From Eonycteris spelaea (taxonomy: Eukaryota; Chordata; Mammalia; Chiroptera; Pteropodidae): a stretch of 64,000 bases of DNA. Positions 12,651-26,219 of the stretch are shown piece by piece. Made by a program: the position numbers and the translations under genes. Each line of letters begins with the position of its first letter. Position 1 is the first letter of the stretch. The notes under the pieces are model-generated. The model searched no databases, had not been told where the DNA came from, and saw nothing but the letters and a program-made list of their open reading frames with translations. The DNA lies in the NCBI GenBank assembly GCA_003508835.1, contig PUFA01000224.1:1426001-1490000 (forward strand). Reading direction: 5' to 3'.

Positions 12651-15394
12651 GAATACCACCCCGAGCCTGGCTGCTGCAGGGAGTGTCCATCTGGCCTCCT
12701 CTGCAATGTCTTCCCACTGCAGAGCCGCTGGACAGCGAGGGCCAGATCTGGCACATCCACGCGGGCATCTGTGTGTCTCTGTCAGGGCGGGCAGTCGGGG
12801 GAGCCAGCCAACAGACAGCCTCCTCCCCTGCACCCGCCCCAGGAGGAGGAGCAGGGAGGTGGCCTCAGGGCTGGCAGCTGGCCCCGCACAGAGGCCCTGG
12901 CACCTTCACTCTGGGGTTTGCTGGGTGAGGAGGGCGCCGCCTGTGGAGACGCACCGCGGTGCCCCAGCTCGGCCCGCAATGTGGAGTATAGGTTTGGCAG
13001 GCGGTGTGGTCATCCGCAAATGTGACAACAGACACACCTGCCAAACTGGCGGCCCGCCTGGGGACCCGACTCGCACTCGAGAACGGGGACGGTGCTGTTA
13101 AAACGAGGGGAGAGTGCGTTTGTGTCTAGCCCGATGTGTTTGAAGTAGATTGGAGGCAACATTTAAAAACCAGGACGCGCCACATCAAAACCCAGATGTC
13201 CAGCTTCCTCTGAATGAGGGGGAGTTCGAGCCACACCCGGGGCCCGCGGGCTCACGCGGGGCGCCGTCTCTCCATGACACGCTCTCTGCCGTTCGCCACA
13301 GGCCCCGCCGCTCCCTCCTGTCCCCCAGCACGGAGGAGGGACAGCTGCTGTGGGGATCTCGCTTGCTGTGTTGTTTTCCATGGGAGAGAAACACTTCTTT
13401 GACCACAGCGCAATAAAACTTGAAAAAAAAAAAATGAAACACAGGTGGACTTTTTTCTCCATTGCGCCTGGCTCACGTTATTCGCGTATGCCCGCGGCCT
13501 GCGCCCCATTGGCTCTTCGGGTTATACGTCCCGGACCAGAGCTGCCCTGTCCAGCCTGAGAGCCAGGAACCACGCATGACCATCTGCATCGATGTTCATT
13601 AAAATTGAAAGTTTCCGTGCCTGGTCGCACTAGCCGCTTTGCGAATATGCTCAACAGGACAGAGACCATGTCCATCCCCTCATCCATCGTAGTGGACAGC
13701 TCGGGAGAGATGTGACTGTGAAAGGCGGGAGGCTGCCAACCAAGGAAAACACTTACAAGCACGTCCTCTGCGTCCGCACTGTGCTGCGCACTGCGGGGGG
13801 AGCTGCTGTTTTCTGGGGGTTCACTACCTAACCATGGAGCGAGCCACGGCTAAAGACAAGAGCCAACAGGAGGTGCCCGGCGGGGTCACGGGGACCGCCC
13901 AGAGTCAGGTTTCGTTTTCACGGTGCAGAGAACATGTCTGCTGCTCTGTCACATGACCTCTCGGCCCGGTCCCAGGCAGTCTTCTCGGAAGCTTCTAGGC
14001 ATGGGGATCTAGCTGCTAGGTATCTGTGGCTGAACCCCACATATGTTGGAGGCTCCCCAAGCAAAACACAAAAAGAAAGTCAAGTCGGGCTTCAGGACTC
14101 ACCCTTGCTGTCCGGGTTTCTCCCCTCGGCATTGCCTCCCTGCCCCCACACCCCCCGTCGCACCCCACTGCCGGTGTCTCCTGCGCTCAAGGGCCCCGAG
14201 GCTCTTCCCTCCTCAAGGCCCCGTTAAGCCAGCGCTTCCCACGTCCAGGGCTTCCCACTGCAGCCGCCTGCCCGTTCCTCTCCTAGCTCTAACCAAGACA
14301 CTCCTGGGACTCAGACACGCAAGACGCTCTAGACAGGAAACCAATTTCCAAGGGTATTTACTTTTAACGGAACATTTCCAAAAACCAGCTATCAAAATAA
14401 AAGGGCTCTGTCAAAGGGTGATGACTTTTCAGGTTGATCGGGTGGACGGAGCCTAGGATTTGTGAGTGGAGGGCCCACCTTGAAGTCCTTCTTATCTGTG
14501 AGTTACATGACAGGCCACCACTCGCATCATGACCCTAAATAACAACTCTGTTTGCTGATCTCTACAACAGGTCTCACGACACCAGCTTCACAGTCAAAGG
14601 ATTAAGGATTCGATGAGATCGTGGATAAAAAAAGTTACAAAGCCCAATGCAAATACCTGTCGTTACCTGTGTTAAGGAGGAGTCATTGTCTGACACCCGG
14701 CATAGTGTCCAGCACACACCGAAAATGTGTTGAAGAATTTTTTTTTTTTTAGTGACCCTGGAGCAGAGGCTGAGGGAAGACCCTTTCAGGCGAAGAGGGC
14801 CGGCGGCATGCCCCAAGATCAGATCATACAGATGAGGTTCTGCACAGCCCTCGGGGTTCTGAACCTTTCCAGGGCCCAAGGCTGATCTAGGTACCTGGGG
14901 AAGCCATGTCTCCCCTTCAAGGTGCTTTTTGTTTTTTTTTTTTTTTAAATGTATAAAATAAAAGACATAGGGTTAGAAAGACAACCAATTACATCGAAAA
15001 TGAATTTGTGATATAATAATGCATGTGCTTCTTTGACACACTGAAAAACAAGCTCTCTCAGCACATCTTAATAACGAACGCAGGTGCAAAGCAGTGAGGA
15101 GTAAAGACTATATTTCAAAGTATCCATTTCTGCTCTCGGGATGGAAAATAGAAAGGCACGCACTCCCCCACTCTCGAACCCCTGCTGCATGCACGCTAGG
15201 GTCCAAGGCCACCCCCAGCCCCTGCCCCCCTCGGTGTTCCCCCTAAGGGAACTACTAGGAGACCCAGAGGCCCAGGCCTTCCTGTGTCTCCAGCCCTGTC
15301 TGCTGTCTAGGGACAATGTGATCTCAGCTCCCAATGGCTACTGGACCAGGTGCTTTGTGCTCACTGTGGCATCGAACACACAGGCCCACCAGGG

Positions 15395-15500
15395 GGCAGT
15401 GTTGTCTTCATGGGGAAACTGAGGCTGAGTGGTTAAAGGCTCGCCGACTTGCCCGAGGTGGCAAGCAGGGTTCAATTCAGTTCTGATTACAACTCACCCT
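15395..15500 (-). repeat. MIR SINE fragment
   Basis: The core 'catggggaaactgaggctgagtggttaaa' is followed by 'gacttgcccgaggtggcaagcagg', the MIR reverse complement. Confidence 0.7.
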
Positions 15501-17749
15501 CTGAACTCTTCATGCCTTAAAACTGTACCCAGGAAGAAACTGTGACCATCACAGTTTAAACCCAGTCACTCTGGGCCACCGCCAGGGAGATGAGTGAGTG
15601 TGAACCAGGAGCCAGGACCCGTTCCTGACTCACAGTGAGGTGACTAAACAGAATGGCATTGCCCAGTCAACCATCCGCACCCCCTCCCCAAAGGGGAATG
15701 AGGGGATTTTAACCAGCGTTTCAGGAGAAAATGTTTCGAAAGAAAGGACTACAATAGCATCTTTGTAGTTGCAACAGGATCCGTAGGGCACCGGGAGACG
15801 GGGGGATGGGGCGGACGGAACTCGGAGAGCCGCCTGCGAGCCGCCTCAGACCGGGCCCTGCACAGTGGCCGAGTGTGCGGGACAGCCAGGAGGCAGCGCT
15901 CATGCTGTCCAGGAGGCCACCCACTGCCAGCGGCCAGTTCCTGAGCCAGGGTCCCGGTCCCCCAGGAGGCGCACACTGGCCTCTGTGTGGGCAGACAACA
16001 GAGCCACTCTGTCCCAGAGAAAGAGGCCTGTGTGTCCCTCACCCTCCTCCAAGCCCAAGGATGGACATCCAAATGGCCCATTCACGGGTCATCCCAGCCT
16101 CCCAGCCTCAAACCGGCTGCAGCCTCCACCTCCACTGGACCCGGGCATCCCAGACGTTGTGACCCCAAAGTCCCCATCGTGGCCGGGGCACAGCTGCCAC
16201 CGCAGCAAACCGCCCCCGCGTCAGAGCAGGGTGCCGTGACCCCACCATCTGCAGCCGCTCTGTGGGTTATCGGATGCCCCACAGGCTGGAGTCCATTTAT
16301 CTCCTTGGGGAAAAGGAAGAAGGGAGTTGTGGCTCCTGCACGTTTTGAAATTAGGGCCCTTTAACGTTACAGGTGTGACAATATTTCCCACTCAAACATG
16401 TCACCAAGCATTGAAGAGTAAGTACTACCGCAGCTTTTTAAGTCCTTGTCAGAATGTCTGGAACATTCCCGGTGCCGGGCGCATCGGAAATCACCTCATA
16501 GCACTGGTGCAAAACCGGTCTGGACAGGGGCAAGGCCAGCAGCTGGACAAGCCACGCTGGCCCGCTGAGCACGCTCCCCCAGCGGGCGCACGGGGCTGAC
16601 GCCCTGGGCGTGTGACGTGCAGCAAGGCAGAGGCGGTTGGCCCCCATGAGCCAGACCGACAGAAAGCATCGCTGCTCTGCCGGAGGGTGACCCGCTGCCG
16701 GGACCCAGCTCACAACCCCACCCCCAGAGTAGCCCTGGGGCCCTCTCTTCCGGCGCAGGTGCCCGCGGAGTGCAAGGACCCCCATGGGCCTGGCCCTTTC
16801 CCTCTCTCAGCCTCTCACGTCCACAGGTCGCTGGCTCTGACTTGCCTCTTTTTTCCTCCCCTTCCTCTCTTCCAGCCTTGTCCCCTCTACTGTCTTTGAC
16901 CCGGTTTTTTTTCTGGCTGAGGAGTGTTTCTGGAAAAATCCCTCCCCGACTTGGCTCCTAAACGTGGACGCACGAACCTGCGGCCTGAGCCAAGATGGAA
17001 GGATTTGAATTCTCCAGATGGTTCCGAAAGAGGCTGTTTGCTCGTTGTAAGCAAACACCCTCGAAAGCCAAACAAAAACTGCCCACAAGTAAACAGCATG
17101 TGACACGGCCCCTTCCCACCGCCACTTAGCAGAAACCCAAGCCCAGCGAAGGCGGGGAAGCTGGGCTACGAGAGATGGTGCAGCCAAGGCCCCTGCCCAC
17201 CCTCCAGCAGCGGTGGTCGGCTGGGCCCGGGGCCAGGAAGCAGGGGACCCGTGGGGCGGGCGGGCTGGCAGAGGGCGCCAGGCACCACAGGCAAGGTGGC
17301 TAGGGCACATAAATCACACTGCTGTCATTTATTATGGCAACTGTCTCCATTCCATCTTTATGATTACAAAGGCAAAACCGATCCAGATGATTAAGGGGAA
17401 ACCGTCAAAACTTCACCGTTGCTCTTAAGAAGATAACATATTGTTATCTATTTTATAGAATTCGAGTGATTAGTATCATTTTGAAATAAGTTCCTTGTGT
17501 AGCATGATTACTTCCAAGTGTGATTAACAGACACAGAAGATAAATACAAAGGAAGTTAAAGAGGGAGGAAGGCAGGTATCCACGGAGAAGCCTGTATACC
17601 CGGACTCCTGAAGAAGAAAGGGGAGTCACACTCTCCACCTGCCCCGAGGCTCCCCCGCCAGAGGTCACCAAGGGCTGGAAGTTCTCCTGCCTAAAGACCC
17701 CTCCCAGCTGCACCCTCTGGCCCGACAGTGGGGCCCATTCCTCCATCCC

Positions 17750-18015
17750 GTCCGTCCGCCAGGATCACCATCATCCCCAGACACCCCCTCACTCCACTTT
17801 CCCCTCCCCAACACTGCACTTTAGAATGCAAACACTATCCCTCCTCTCCAAGCTCAGACGCCCTTCCATAGTCCCCTCTGCCCTCGGGATAAGCACAGAT
17901 TCCAGGCTGGGTCCTCAGACCACTCCCGCCAAGAGCCAGGCTCCCACCACCCTTCCCTGCCAACCTCTAACAGCTGCGTTTGCCTCATTTGCCTCCAGGG
18001 CTTTGCAGACATTGC
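17750..18015 (+). mobile_element. L2 LINE 3' fragment
   Basis: The pyrimidine-rich text includes 'cccttccatagtccc', 'gggataagcacag' and 'ctccagggctttgcagacattgcctttccct'. It follows the L2 3' consensus at low identity. Confidence 0.5.
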
Positions 18016-18019
18016 CTTT

Positions 18020-18720
18020 CCCTCTTCTTCTTCTTATAGTATTTTTTAAAATTATGTTTTTTACATACAGTAAAACTATGTACCGTTCTATGTGTCTTAA
18101 CCCACGGACAGATTCACGTAACCACCACCCAAATCAGTATTTAACAATTCCAGTGTCCTCAAACCCTGCCTCGTGCTGTCCCTTCATACTCCCAGCTTTT
18201 CCATCCCGAACCCCTGGCTACCGTCACCTGTCCTCCATTCCTTCACCTTGTCCAGAACGTCAGTGAAAAGAATCGCACCGTACAGAACCCTCGGAGCGAG
18301 CGCTGCCACTCAGCAGAAGGCCTGAGAGTCCCCTATGTCGTCACAGGCATTGATTGCCCTTTTCCTCTTTATTGCTGAGTCTGTGGTATAGACCGGCCGC
18401 AGTGTGTTTATCCTACCTACGGTTGAGGGACATTTGGGTTGTTTCCAGTTTGGGGCAATTTATTTATTTATAAATAAAGCTACTGTAAACATTCGGGTCC
18501 AGGATTTTGTGTAGACGTATATTTTCACTCCTCTTGGGTAAATGCATAGGTTTCTGGCTGTGGGGTAAGCGTGTATTTAACTTTAGAAGAAACGACAAAC
18601 CGCTTTCCAGTGTGGCTGTATCGTCATGCATTTCCACTGAGCCTTCCAATCATCCTGGCCAGCACTTTCTATTGTCAGGGTGCTTTGTTTTTTAGCTCTT
18701 CCAGCAGATACGTAGTGGCT
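18020..18720 (-). mobile_element. L1 3'-region fragment, antisense
   Basis: 'ttgggttgtttccagtttggggcaattta', 'aataaagctactgtaaacattc', 'tttcactcctcttgggtaaatgc' and 'ccgctttccagtgtggctgta' are antisense old-L1 signatures. Confidence 0.75.
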
Positions 18721-19039
18721 TCTCTTTCTTCGCTTGGTAAATCCAGGCTATCCTTAGACGCTCCCTGTCCTGGAGACTCCCCAGGCCCCCTCAGTCCTCG
18801 GCCGGAGGAGGACCCTTCTCTGCATCCTCATCAGAGCATGCAGCTCACGGGAAAGAAACGTGTCTTTGTGCTTCCTTTCCCCTGCTCTGTCCCACACGTG
18901 CACCCACGTAGTGCACACACACAGGCACTCACAAGCAGCGTCACCAGACTGCATGCTCTCCTGGGGCAAGTCTGTGTTACTTACTGTTGTATCTTCTGCC
19001 CTGGAACAATGTCTAGCTTAAAGCAGGTATGTTCTGAAT

Positions 19040-19092
19040 GAATGGATGAATGGGTGGGTGGATGGATGGATGGATGGATGGATGGATGGATG
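19040..19092. repeat. (TGGA)n microsatellite
   Basis: About ten copies of atgg/tgga, with variants at the left end. Confidence 0.9.
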
Positions 19093-20431
19093 TCAAGGCA
19101 AGCAGGGAGAGAGACGGAGCACTAATACATTGTTTTACATAGATTGTGAATTCCCCTCATGTGGCCTTCTGGAGGTGCCACTCAAGGATTCCAAAGCCAC
19201 TGGGATAAGACCCAGGCCCTGCCCAAAGAAGACACGTGACCATTCAGAGCCAGTCACAGCCTGGAGCTGGGCCTGAGGTCTCCATCGCTTCCTCATCCTC
19301 CACGTCCACCTCTCCCTCCCTTTCACTCTCACACCTTCACCTTGAACTCACCAGCCGCTGCCTTAAAGCACCGTCCAGCTTACTCTCAGCGAGGAGTCCT
19401 GGGGCCACCATGCCAGACCCCGGGAATATGGCCAGGCTCCGAGCCACTTCCAAAAACGTGTGGCCGTATTTGGGGAGGGGACCGGCTGTCCACACAGAGG
19501 AGGGAGGCCTGGGGGTCATCCACGAACCACTGCTCCGTCCCCACTGTCAGGCCAGGTGGCCAGGTGGCCCTGTAGTTGCAGGTCCCTGTAGACACCCCAG
19601 ACGCCAGATGGAAACACTTTAGCAGCCACATTAAAAAACCAGCCAAGCAAAGATGGCCCAGGTGACTCATGACACCCGAGGGCCTCAAGGAAACCTATGC
19701 ATTCTGTTTCTACATGGGTGCCTCGGGAGGAGAGGGGCGTGGGCCTCCCAGCTCTCTTCCGAGGGGTAGTCAGCATCTCGAGGCCCATCTGAAGCACATG
19801 TCTCTCACTGGCCCCTGAAACAGCTAAGAAACTCATTTATTTATGAGGTTGATCCCTGCCTACCCCCTCTTGCCCCCGCCCCCCACCACCACACACACTT
19901 CCAATCCAGTTTTTGGACTGACTCCTGCTTGGTCTGCTTGGTTGGGGCCGGTGAATTGTTTAAAACCCTCTGCTCCCAGCTGGCTAGGTGCACAGCCTGG
20001 CTCATGCACACAGCAGGAGCTGCAGGTGGGGGCCCTGACCCCAGAGGGAGGGGATCAAATTCCCCACCGGCTCCAGGGGCTGGATGCCTAGCTTCCCAGG
20101 TCTGATTCCAAGACCAGTTTCACTTCCCAAGGGACTTGGCAAAGTGACTTGCTGGGGCACCCCAGCGTTAGAACTCAGGGCCTGAGGCTGAGTGGGGCCT
20201 GGACTTCTGATCCAGCGAGAAGGCCCGGGGAACAAAGACTGGGCCAAAATCTCCCGCAGACTGGGTCATTCCTGCCTGGTGACGAGAGAGATTTAAAGGA
20301 GCAAGAAAACTATTTTAGAATAGAATCTATCTACACTGGATCCACACTTAGAAAAGAGTCCCAAAGCACCCACCGACTGATAGTGAACGAGATGCATCAG
20401 TGACTTCCTTACTGTTTGCTTTACATCTTCA

Positions 20432-20455
20432 CACACACATACACACACACACACC
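20432..20455. repeat. (CA)n microsatellite
   Basis: An acacacac run of about 24 bases with one interruption. Confidence 0.85.
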
Positions 20456-20524
20456 CCCTCATTTTTGTGGGTCCTCCCTAAAACCTCCATTCTGGGACCT
20501 CAAGTGTGTTCGCCTCTGTGATTC

Positions 20525-20650
20525 CCTTTGCTCCTCTCACAACCGTTACTAATGCTCCATTTCGCAGACGAGGAGCCTGAGGCTCAGAGCCCTGGAGTGG
20601 TTACTCGGAGTCACAGCGTAGCCAAGTTTGGCACAAACCTCACTCTCAAG
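20525..20650 (-). repeat. MIR SINE fragment
   Basis: 'ccatttcgcagacgaggagcctgaggctcagag', followed by 'tcacagcgtagccaagtttgg', is the MIR reverse complement. Confidence 0.65.
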
Positions 20651-21984
20651 TCAAACCCCGTGCCTTTTGTCCACCACTCCAAGCCACATGGACTGCCTCA
20701 AGTATATCAAAAGGCCACTGTGTCTGTGATGGGACCGGAATGCTGGTAGGGAAGGGATCAGAACCAGGAGACCGCGGCTCTAGGCCAGCTCTGAGTGACT
20801 CTGAAGCCACATTCCGTCTCTGGAGACTCCCTCTGAGCTTCAGCTCCGGGGATTCTAGCTCTTGGTTCTTCGGGGGTGACCTGACCTCTTCGTGGCTCTC
20901 CTGGGACTCTCTTTCCCCCACATGCTGCCCAAAGACATGCCACACCACAGAGTGAAGACAGACAAGAGGAAACACCTCCCACAGCCACACTCTGGGCCCT
21001 CGAGGGTGACTGCAGTACAATCGTTGATGAAGAGGCTGAAACGATTTGTTCGCGCAAGCTTGTCTGATTTCCACTTAGCCAGCGTTCACGTCCCCATTTC
21101 CGTGGGTAATCAGAAGCTGGCCACGTGCCACTGAAAACAGTCCCAAAGTGGAAATGAGCTAAAGTCCACAAGCAGGAAGATGATTATCAAAATCCTGGTA
21201 CTGAGCATTAAAAGTATGGCTATGAAGGTTTTTTTAGAGATGCAGGCATAGAAATGTGCTTTGATTAAAAAGTGAAGTAAACATTCAGGTTGTAAAACTG
21301 AATGTTCAGTATAATTTCAGCTCTTTGAAATAATACTCACAGAGTGGAAAATACATCACAACCATAACCATGGTTACCTGTGGAAGTTGGCAGATGGCTA
21401 CCATATACATATTTACCCTCCAAGAATCAGGAAGAAAACTCGTTTAAAAATTTTGACAGGAATAGTCTTATCTTCTATCAGTATTCTTCATCCGAGTTCA
21501 GAGTCTTTGGCACACTTCAAGTCTCCCACCATTATTATAAGGAAAGGTAGCAAGTGTCTCGATCTTAGCTTTAGAAATATACATGGCAAGCCCTGGCAGA
21601 GATGCACACCCCTTCGGGATGATCAAAAATGCCTTCATAGGTCCTGCGATTCAGTGTTTACTCTTTCAACAAATGACATTTAAAGACTCCAGACTTTTAG
21701 CTTTATGTTGCTAACCCAGTCCTGCCCATCTTGCCCACCTTGGATCGGTATAGGATGGTGTTAGGGAATTACTGGATAAAGGCCTCCATAGCCTATATCC
21801 ACATCTCAGTTTTAATGAGTTAAGAGAGGTTTCTCTATGGAAGGATTCCCCAGAGGGGATGCAGCACGTATCATTTCCCGGATGAATTTCACCAAAGCCT
21901 CCTACTTCAGGACTCGTGATCAAGGAGTGGCAGCTGCGGGGATACCTGGGGAAGTATAGTTTTGAGGCCCGACATCCCCTCGGC

Positions 21985-22125
21985 CTTGTAGCCCATTATT
22001 CTCAGTCCTGACTACACACTGGGGTCACCCAGGGAGCCTTAAAAAAATCCCTTTGTCTGGGTCCCACCTGGGTTTGGCCTGGGGAGCAGGCAGAGCCCCG
22101 AGTCTGAGAACCACTTCTAAGTTGT
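21985..22125. mobile_element. Old hAT-type (MER-like) DNA transposon fossil
   Basis: 'ctcagtcctgactacacactggggtcacccagggagccttaaaaaaat', and further on 'gtctgagaaccactt', resemble the ends of a common non-autonomous hAT element. Confidence 0.5.
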
Positions 22126-22911
22126 CCGTACTAAGAGGTCAACCCCAGGGTTGGAGTCCAACCTCAAAACTATTCACACATCACCCATTTTCAGAGCTAA
22201 ATGGAGCCTCGATGGGTTTCTGGTCCAATCTCTCGGTTTACAGAGGAGGAAACTGAAGTTCTCCTGAAGGATCCCTGGCCCCCTGCCCTTCCTTTGCTGG
22301 TTACAGCCAGGCCCAGGCTGCTCCATGGGCCCCCAGGCCTCTGAATCATGGATCCTTTATTCTCAGGAGAAGCAAAGGAAACCTTGAGATCTCCAAGGCT
22401 ATTCTGCTGCCCAAGGTTTCTCACTGGGCTCTCATCTCTGGCAAGTGGACCCTGACACAGTGCAATCTTGACTTAAGACCCCAGAACGGAGGGTGAGAAG
22501 CCAGGAGACTGCTGGCTCCTGGGGACAGGAAGCCCACACTGGCAGCAAAACGCACACACCCACGTGCCCTGAGGCTACCAGAACAGAAGACAGGTGCCTT
22601 CTCCCCTCCTGGCACTCCACCTCCCGTCCAGGGACCGGAGAGGCTCTGCCACAGACCTTGGAAGCCAGGAGACTCCCGCACAGCAGGAATGGTTCCCCGA
22701 TGATGGCCTTGGCCCGCGCCCCTTCCGGCAACACTCCTGCCCATGAACAGGGAATTTTGTAGTAAAAAATCTCTACACTTTCCAGTTTCACATCCTGTAT
22801 CTTTGATTACACTCCTTCTTCAACCTTTAGATTCCATTATTTCTTTCTCTTTAGCAGCTTTGAGAAGAAAACCTAGAGGATTAGGGAGAGGGTGGCATGC
22901 AGGAGATAGTG

Positions 22912-22990
22912 GAACACACACACACACACACACACGCACGCATGCACGCACGCACATGCACACACGCACACACATGGCACACACAGAGCC
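22912..22990. repeat. (CA)n / (CACG)n microsatellite
   Basis: A perfect ca run passes into cacgcacgcatgcacgc and similar words. Confidence 0.9.
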
Positions 22991-23829
22991 TCACAGGCAC
23001 CTTCCCTGGGCCCCCAGGTCCTGTTGACCAGCCCTCAGCCCCTGGTCTGGACAGTCAGCACACCCTTGCACACGGCAGGCTGTTCTCCCAGAGACCCTCC
23101 ACCTTATGGGGATCTCTAAATGCTCCCAAACTCCAGGCCCACTGCTTCACTCCCTGAGAACTACCTCCGGTGAGCTCCGTTGGCCCTCTGTGAGTTTCGG
23201 GGAGAGTGTGGCGCAGAAGCAGACAGGAGAACCCCGTGGGTTCTTCCGGAACTCAAATTCATCCCAGTGGCTGACACCCCGCAGGGCAGGGCACTGCAGG
23301 AGCAGGTGGGTGGGGGCTGCAGGCAGCTTCTACCTGGAACAAATCTAATCAGCAGCCAGCCACAGGGGCGGCCCTTTCCTAAGGCTGGCTAACACGTGGA
23401 CTGCAGCTCAGCTGCCTGGGTCGTGTCCTCAGTGGGTCCTCCTTTCCTGCTTGTTGGTGTCTGTGAGCTCTATCAACGAAGAGCGACTTTCACAAGGTCC
23501 CCGGCTCCACGAATGACATCCCAGGCTGACCAGTACTCCCACACCTGCCCTGTGGTCCTGAGAGGCAGAGTGAGGAAGGATACTGGCAGCCAGTATCTGG
23601 ACCTTACCAAGCTAACTTAATTCTATGTAATAAATGTAAGGCATTACTTTTTAATATTCAAATTCAACTAAGCTATAGAAGATAATATAAAATTCGCATG
23701 CGTTTTTCAGTGGATTACTGACTTCAAAGGCGCCTCACCCATCAGAGGCCGCCTTGGGTGCCCCACAAAATCCTCTCTGCCCTGTGGACTGGATGAAGTT
23801 TATGCAGCATTGAGGGGGTCACGGTTCAG

Positions 23830-24660
23830 CCAGGGTGTGCGAGTCCGAGTCCGCAATGCAAGGCCCCTATTATGGCTCTCCCCGCTATAGGAAGCCCAAA
23901 GCTGACTGTCCCCCTGTCCTAGGTGCAGAAATGAAAGCCGCCACCGCTCCCTTGCAACTTTCGGGGAACAATTCTGGTCCCGGAGGCCACCCAGGCTCCG
24001 CGTGCCCACAGGGGACGTGCTGCCCACGGCCACCTGTCTGGAGCCCACCCGCCCTTCCGCTGCGCCTCTCCTCCGCGATTCCTACCATGTCCTCTGCGGT
24101 AGCTGGACCCGCTCCTCTGGCGCCCCCAGGCCGTCCCTGGCGCAGCAGGTCGCCAGGCTTTCCTGGATGCGGGTTTCCCCGGACCGAAGTCCACAGCCTT
24201 CCAGTGGCCAACCCCGCGACAACTCCTGGCGCGCGTTTCGCGCGGAGATGCTCTGCGTGGCGCCGTTAGAGGAGGTCTGGGCGAAGGCACGAGGGTCTGT
24301 GAGTCTGCGGGAGCCCTCCCGCAGCTAGGAGCCTCCAAGATTAGCTAGGGACGTTTGCAGAGTTTGCAAAGTCCCTGCCGTTGGTCGGGGCCCAGCCTCC
24401 TCACTTCCCCGAAGCAGCAGGAGGGAGGAGCTCCTTTCACAATAAAAGCCCCTGCCCCGTGCTCGCCAGGGCGGCAGCAGCCGCCTGCAGCCGTGGCCCA
24501 GGTGCTAGGGAGGAACCGCACCGCACCGCACCGGCTGCGGGCTGATGAGCGGAGGCAGGAGGTGAGGGGCGCCGCGCAGGGGCCGGTCGGGAAGGGGGGG
24601 CGGTGCTGACCAGACCCCTCCAAGGCGTGGCGGGCTCTGCGAGCCGAGCCCGAGGCAAAT
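23830..24660 (-). promoter_or_regulatory. GASK1A: CpG island, candidate GASK1A promoter
   Basis: GC-rich and dense in CpG, in contrast to its flanks. On the minus strand it holds ATG|GTAGGA (ATG at 24088-24086, donor from 24085). The CpG position upstream of the GASK1A exon and the frame fit suggest a GASK1A promoter. On the plus strand an AATAAAAG TATA-like word (about 24441) is followed 120 bases later by a GTGAGG donor, so a divergent plus-strand transcript is possible. Confidence 0.5.
24086..24330 (-). other. GASK1A: Candidate GASK1A exon 1, ATG placed at the splice junction
   Basis: The GASK1A coding exon begins in frame with GCG-TCT-TGG (A-S-W) and has no ATG of its own. Here a minus-strand GGACATG is followed at once by GTAGGAATC. 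Splicing would give ATG|GCG, that is M-A-S-W, with a purine at -3 and G at +4. The fit in sequence, phase and CpG context is good. The 5' limit of the exon is a guess and no transcript evidence is available. Confidence 0.45.
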
Positions 24661-25159
24661 TCAGGGGGCCTGCTGAGAATCTCCAAAAGCTATATCCTCC
24701 TCCCCTGCAAAACTCTCAGAAACACAAGTCTTTTTTAAACTGGCATCTCATAGCCTCCTTAAGGCTCGGTTCCCCAAGGGTAGTTTGGAAGGAAAATTTC
24801 TTGACCACAGGAACAGTTTTTCTGCTTTAGAACTAATCAGTGTTTAAGTAGCTGGAGTGACTGATACCGACCCCTTCGCTATGGATACAGACAGTGCCTT
24901 GTGTCCGGAGTCACCTACAGGTGGGCTGTGGCAGTCTCCACAGGACCCATGGGTCTGCATGCTCCTGGTCGGAGAGAGCACTGGGAATGGAGTCCACAGC
25001 CTTGGAATTGGGGGCTGGCCCATCTGTTAACAAGTGGTGACCTTCAGCCACTGCCTGGATCTCTTTTGAGACCTGTGTCCCTAAGTAGCTCAACATTTGA
25101 ATGTCAAGAACAAGTAAGACGTACCGTCGTGTTAGACAACTCTCTGGCTTTCTACTATG

Positions 25160-25690
25160 CTAAATATCCACGTGCTCGGTGACCCAGCAAACCGATCCTT
25201 AGACTTGTACCCAACACATGTGCACCAAAAGCCATGTACAAGATTGCTCACAGCAGCATTATTTGCAGTGGTCCAAACTGCATACAACACAAAAATCAAT
25301 AGTAGAAACGGTAAGTCAGTAGTGATGCATTCACACAATAAAGTGTTTTACAGCAACGGGAATTCATGAACTACACCTACACTCAGTCATTCTGTGGAGG
25401 GAAAGAAGCCACAAAAATAGGCCGACGTATGACCCTTCTTATGGGAAGTGCACAAACAGGGAATGCTCTTTCTGCTGTTAGGAGCCAGGTGAGGGGTTGC
25501 CCAGGAGAAAGGTCATGGCTGGGAAGGAGATATGAGGGGGCTTTTGCGGTGCTGCTAGTGTCCTGTTTCTCCATCTGGCTACTACTGATGTCAGTACCAA
25601 TTAGATGAAAATTCATCAAGCTCTAATACTTATGATATGTGCACCATCTGTATGTTAAACTTCAATAAAAAGCTAAGTAAAACAAAAAAA
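25160..25690 (+). mobile_element. L1 3' end fragment, with short A-rich tail
   Basis: 'ctcacagcagcattatttgcagtggtccaaactgc' and 'cacacaataaagtgttttacagcaacggga' are sense words of old L1 3' regions. It ends in 'cttcaataaaaagctaagtaaaacaaaaaaa'. Confidence 0.7.
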
Positions 25691-26219
25691 GGACTCATAA
25701 TCTACACCAGCAGGCTCCAAACTTTTCTGACTATCCATATAAGCCGTGATAAGTTTTAAAATATATTTCATATTTACGAGCTACTTAAGTATATACCACC
25801 TTATTATCTATCTGTATAAAACTGACAGCAACCAAAACAAAAAGATTTTGAAGGCCTTCCGCCTTCCGCTCCCCTCACTGGGCTTTCCTGCAGAGTTGCG
25901 GGCAGTGCGGGCAACAGGCTACCTTGATGCTGAGCGCTGAATCAGACTCAGCCCCATGGGCCTCAAACACTTAATAAAAGTGAAAAAAGTATCTTTTTAA
26001 AGTCTTGAGCTAAACTTGGTTTTGCAAGAGGTGATTTATACCTTTGGGTCTAACTATTTTCCTAGGAAAACAGGACCTCCCTTAAACTCCACCCCCCTCC
26101 ACCACACACACACACACACACACACACAGGAGCGCCTAGCCATGCAGAGCCCTCTGCTGAAATGGAGATTTTGTAAGGCTGCTTCCAAGAAGCTGAATCA
26201 TGGTAGTCATGAGAGCTTT

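Larger units (their letters stand above)
3049..23829 (-). other. Probable GASK1A intron 1, repeat-rich and non-coding
   Basis: About 21 kb between the GASK1A coding exon and the CpG island proposed to carry its first exon. I recognise MIR, MER5-type, MaLR, L1 and L2 fossils and several microsatellites. None of the open frames shows a conserved domain, and many run through repeats or poly-A. I see no RNA gene here. Confidence 0.5.

Noticed and set aside
13150..13450. A processed pseudogene ending in AATAAA and a poly-A run near 13410
   Set aside because: No recognisable parent gene, only a short A-run and no target duplication seen, so it is not supportable.
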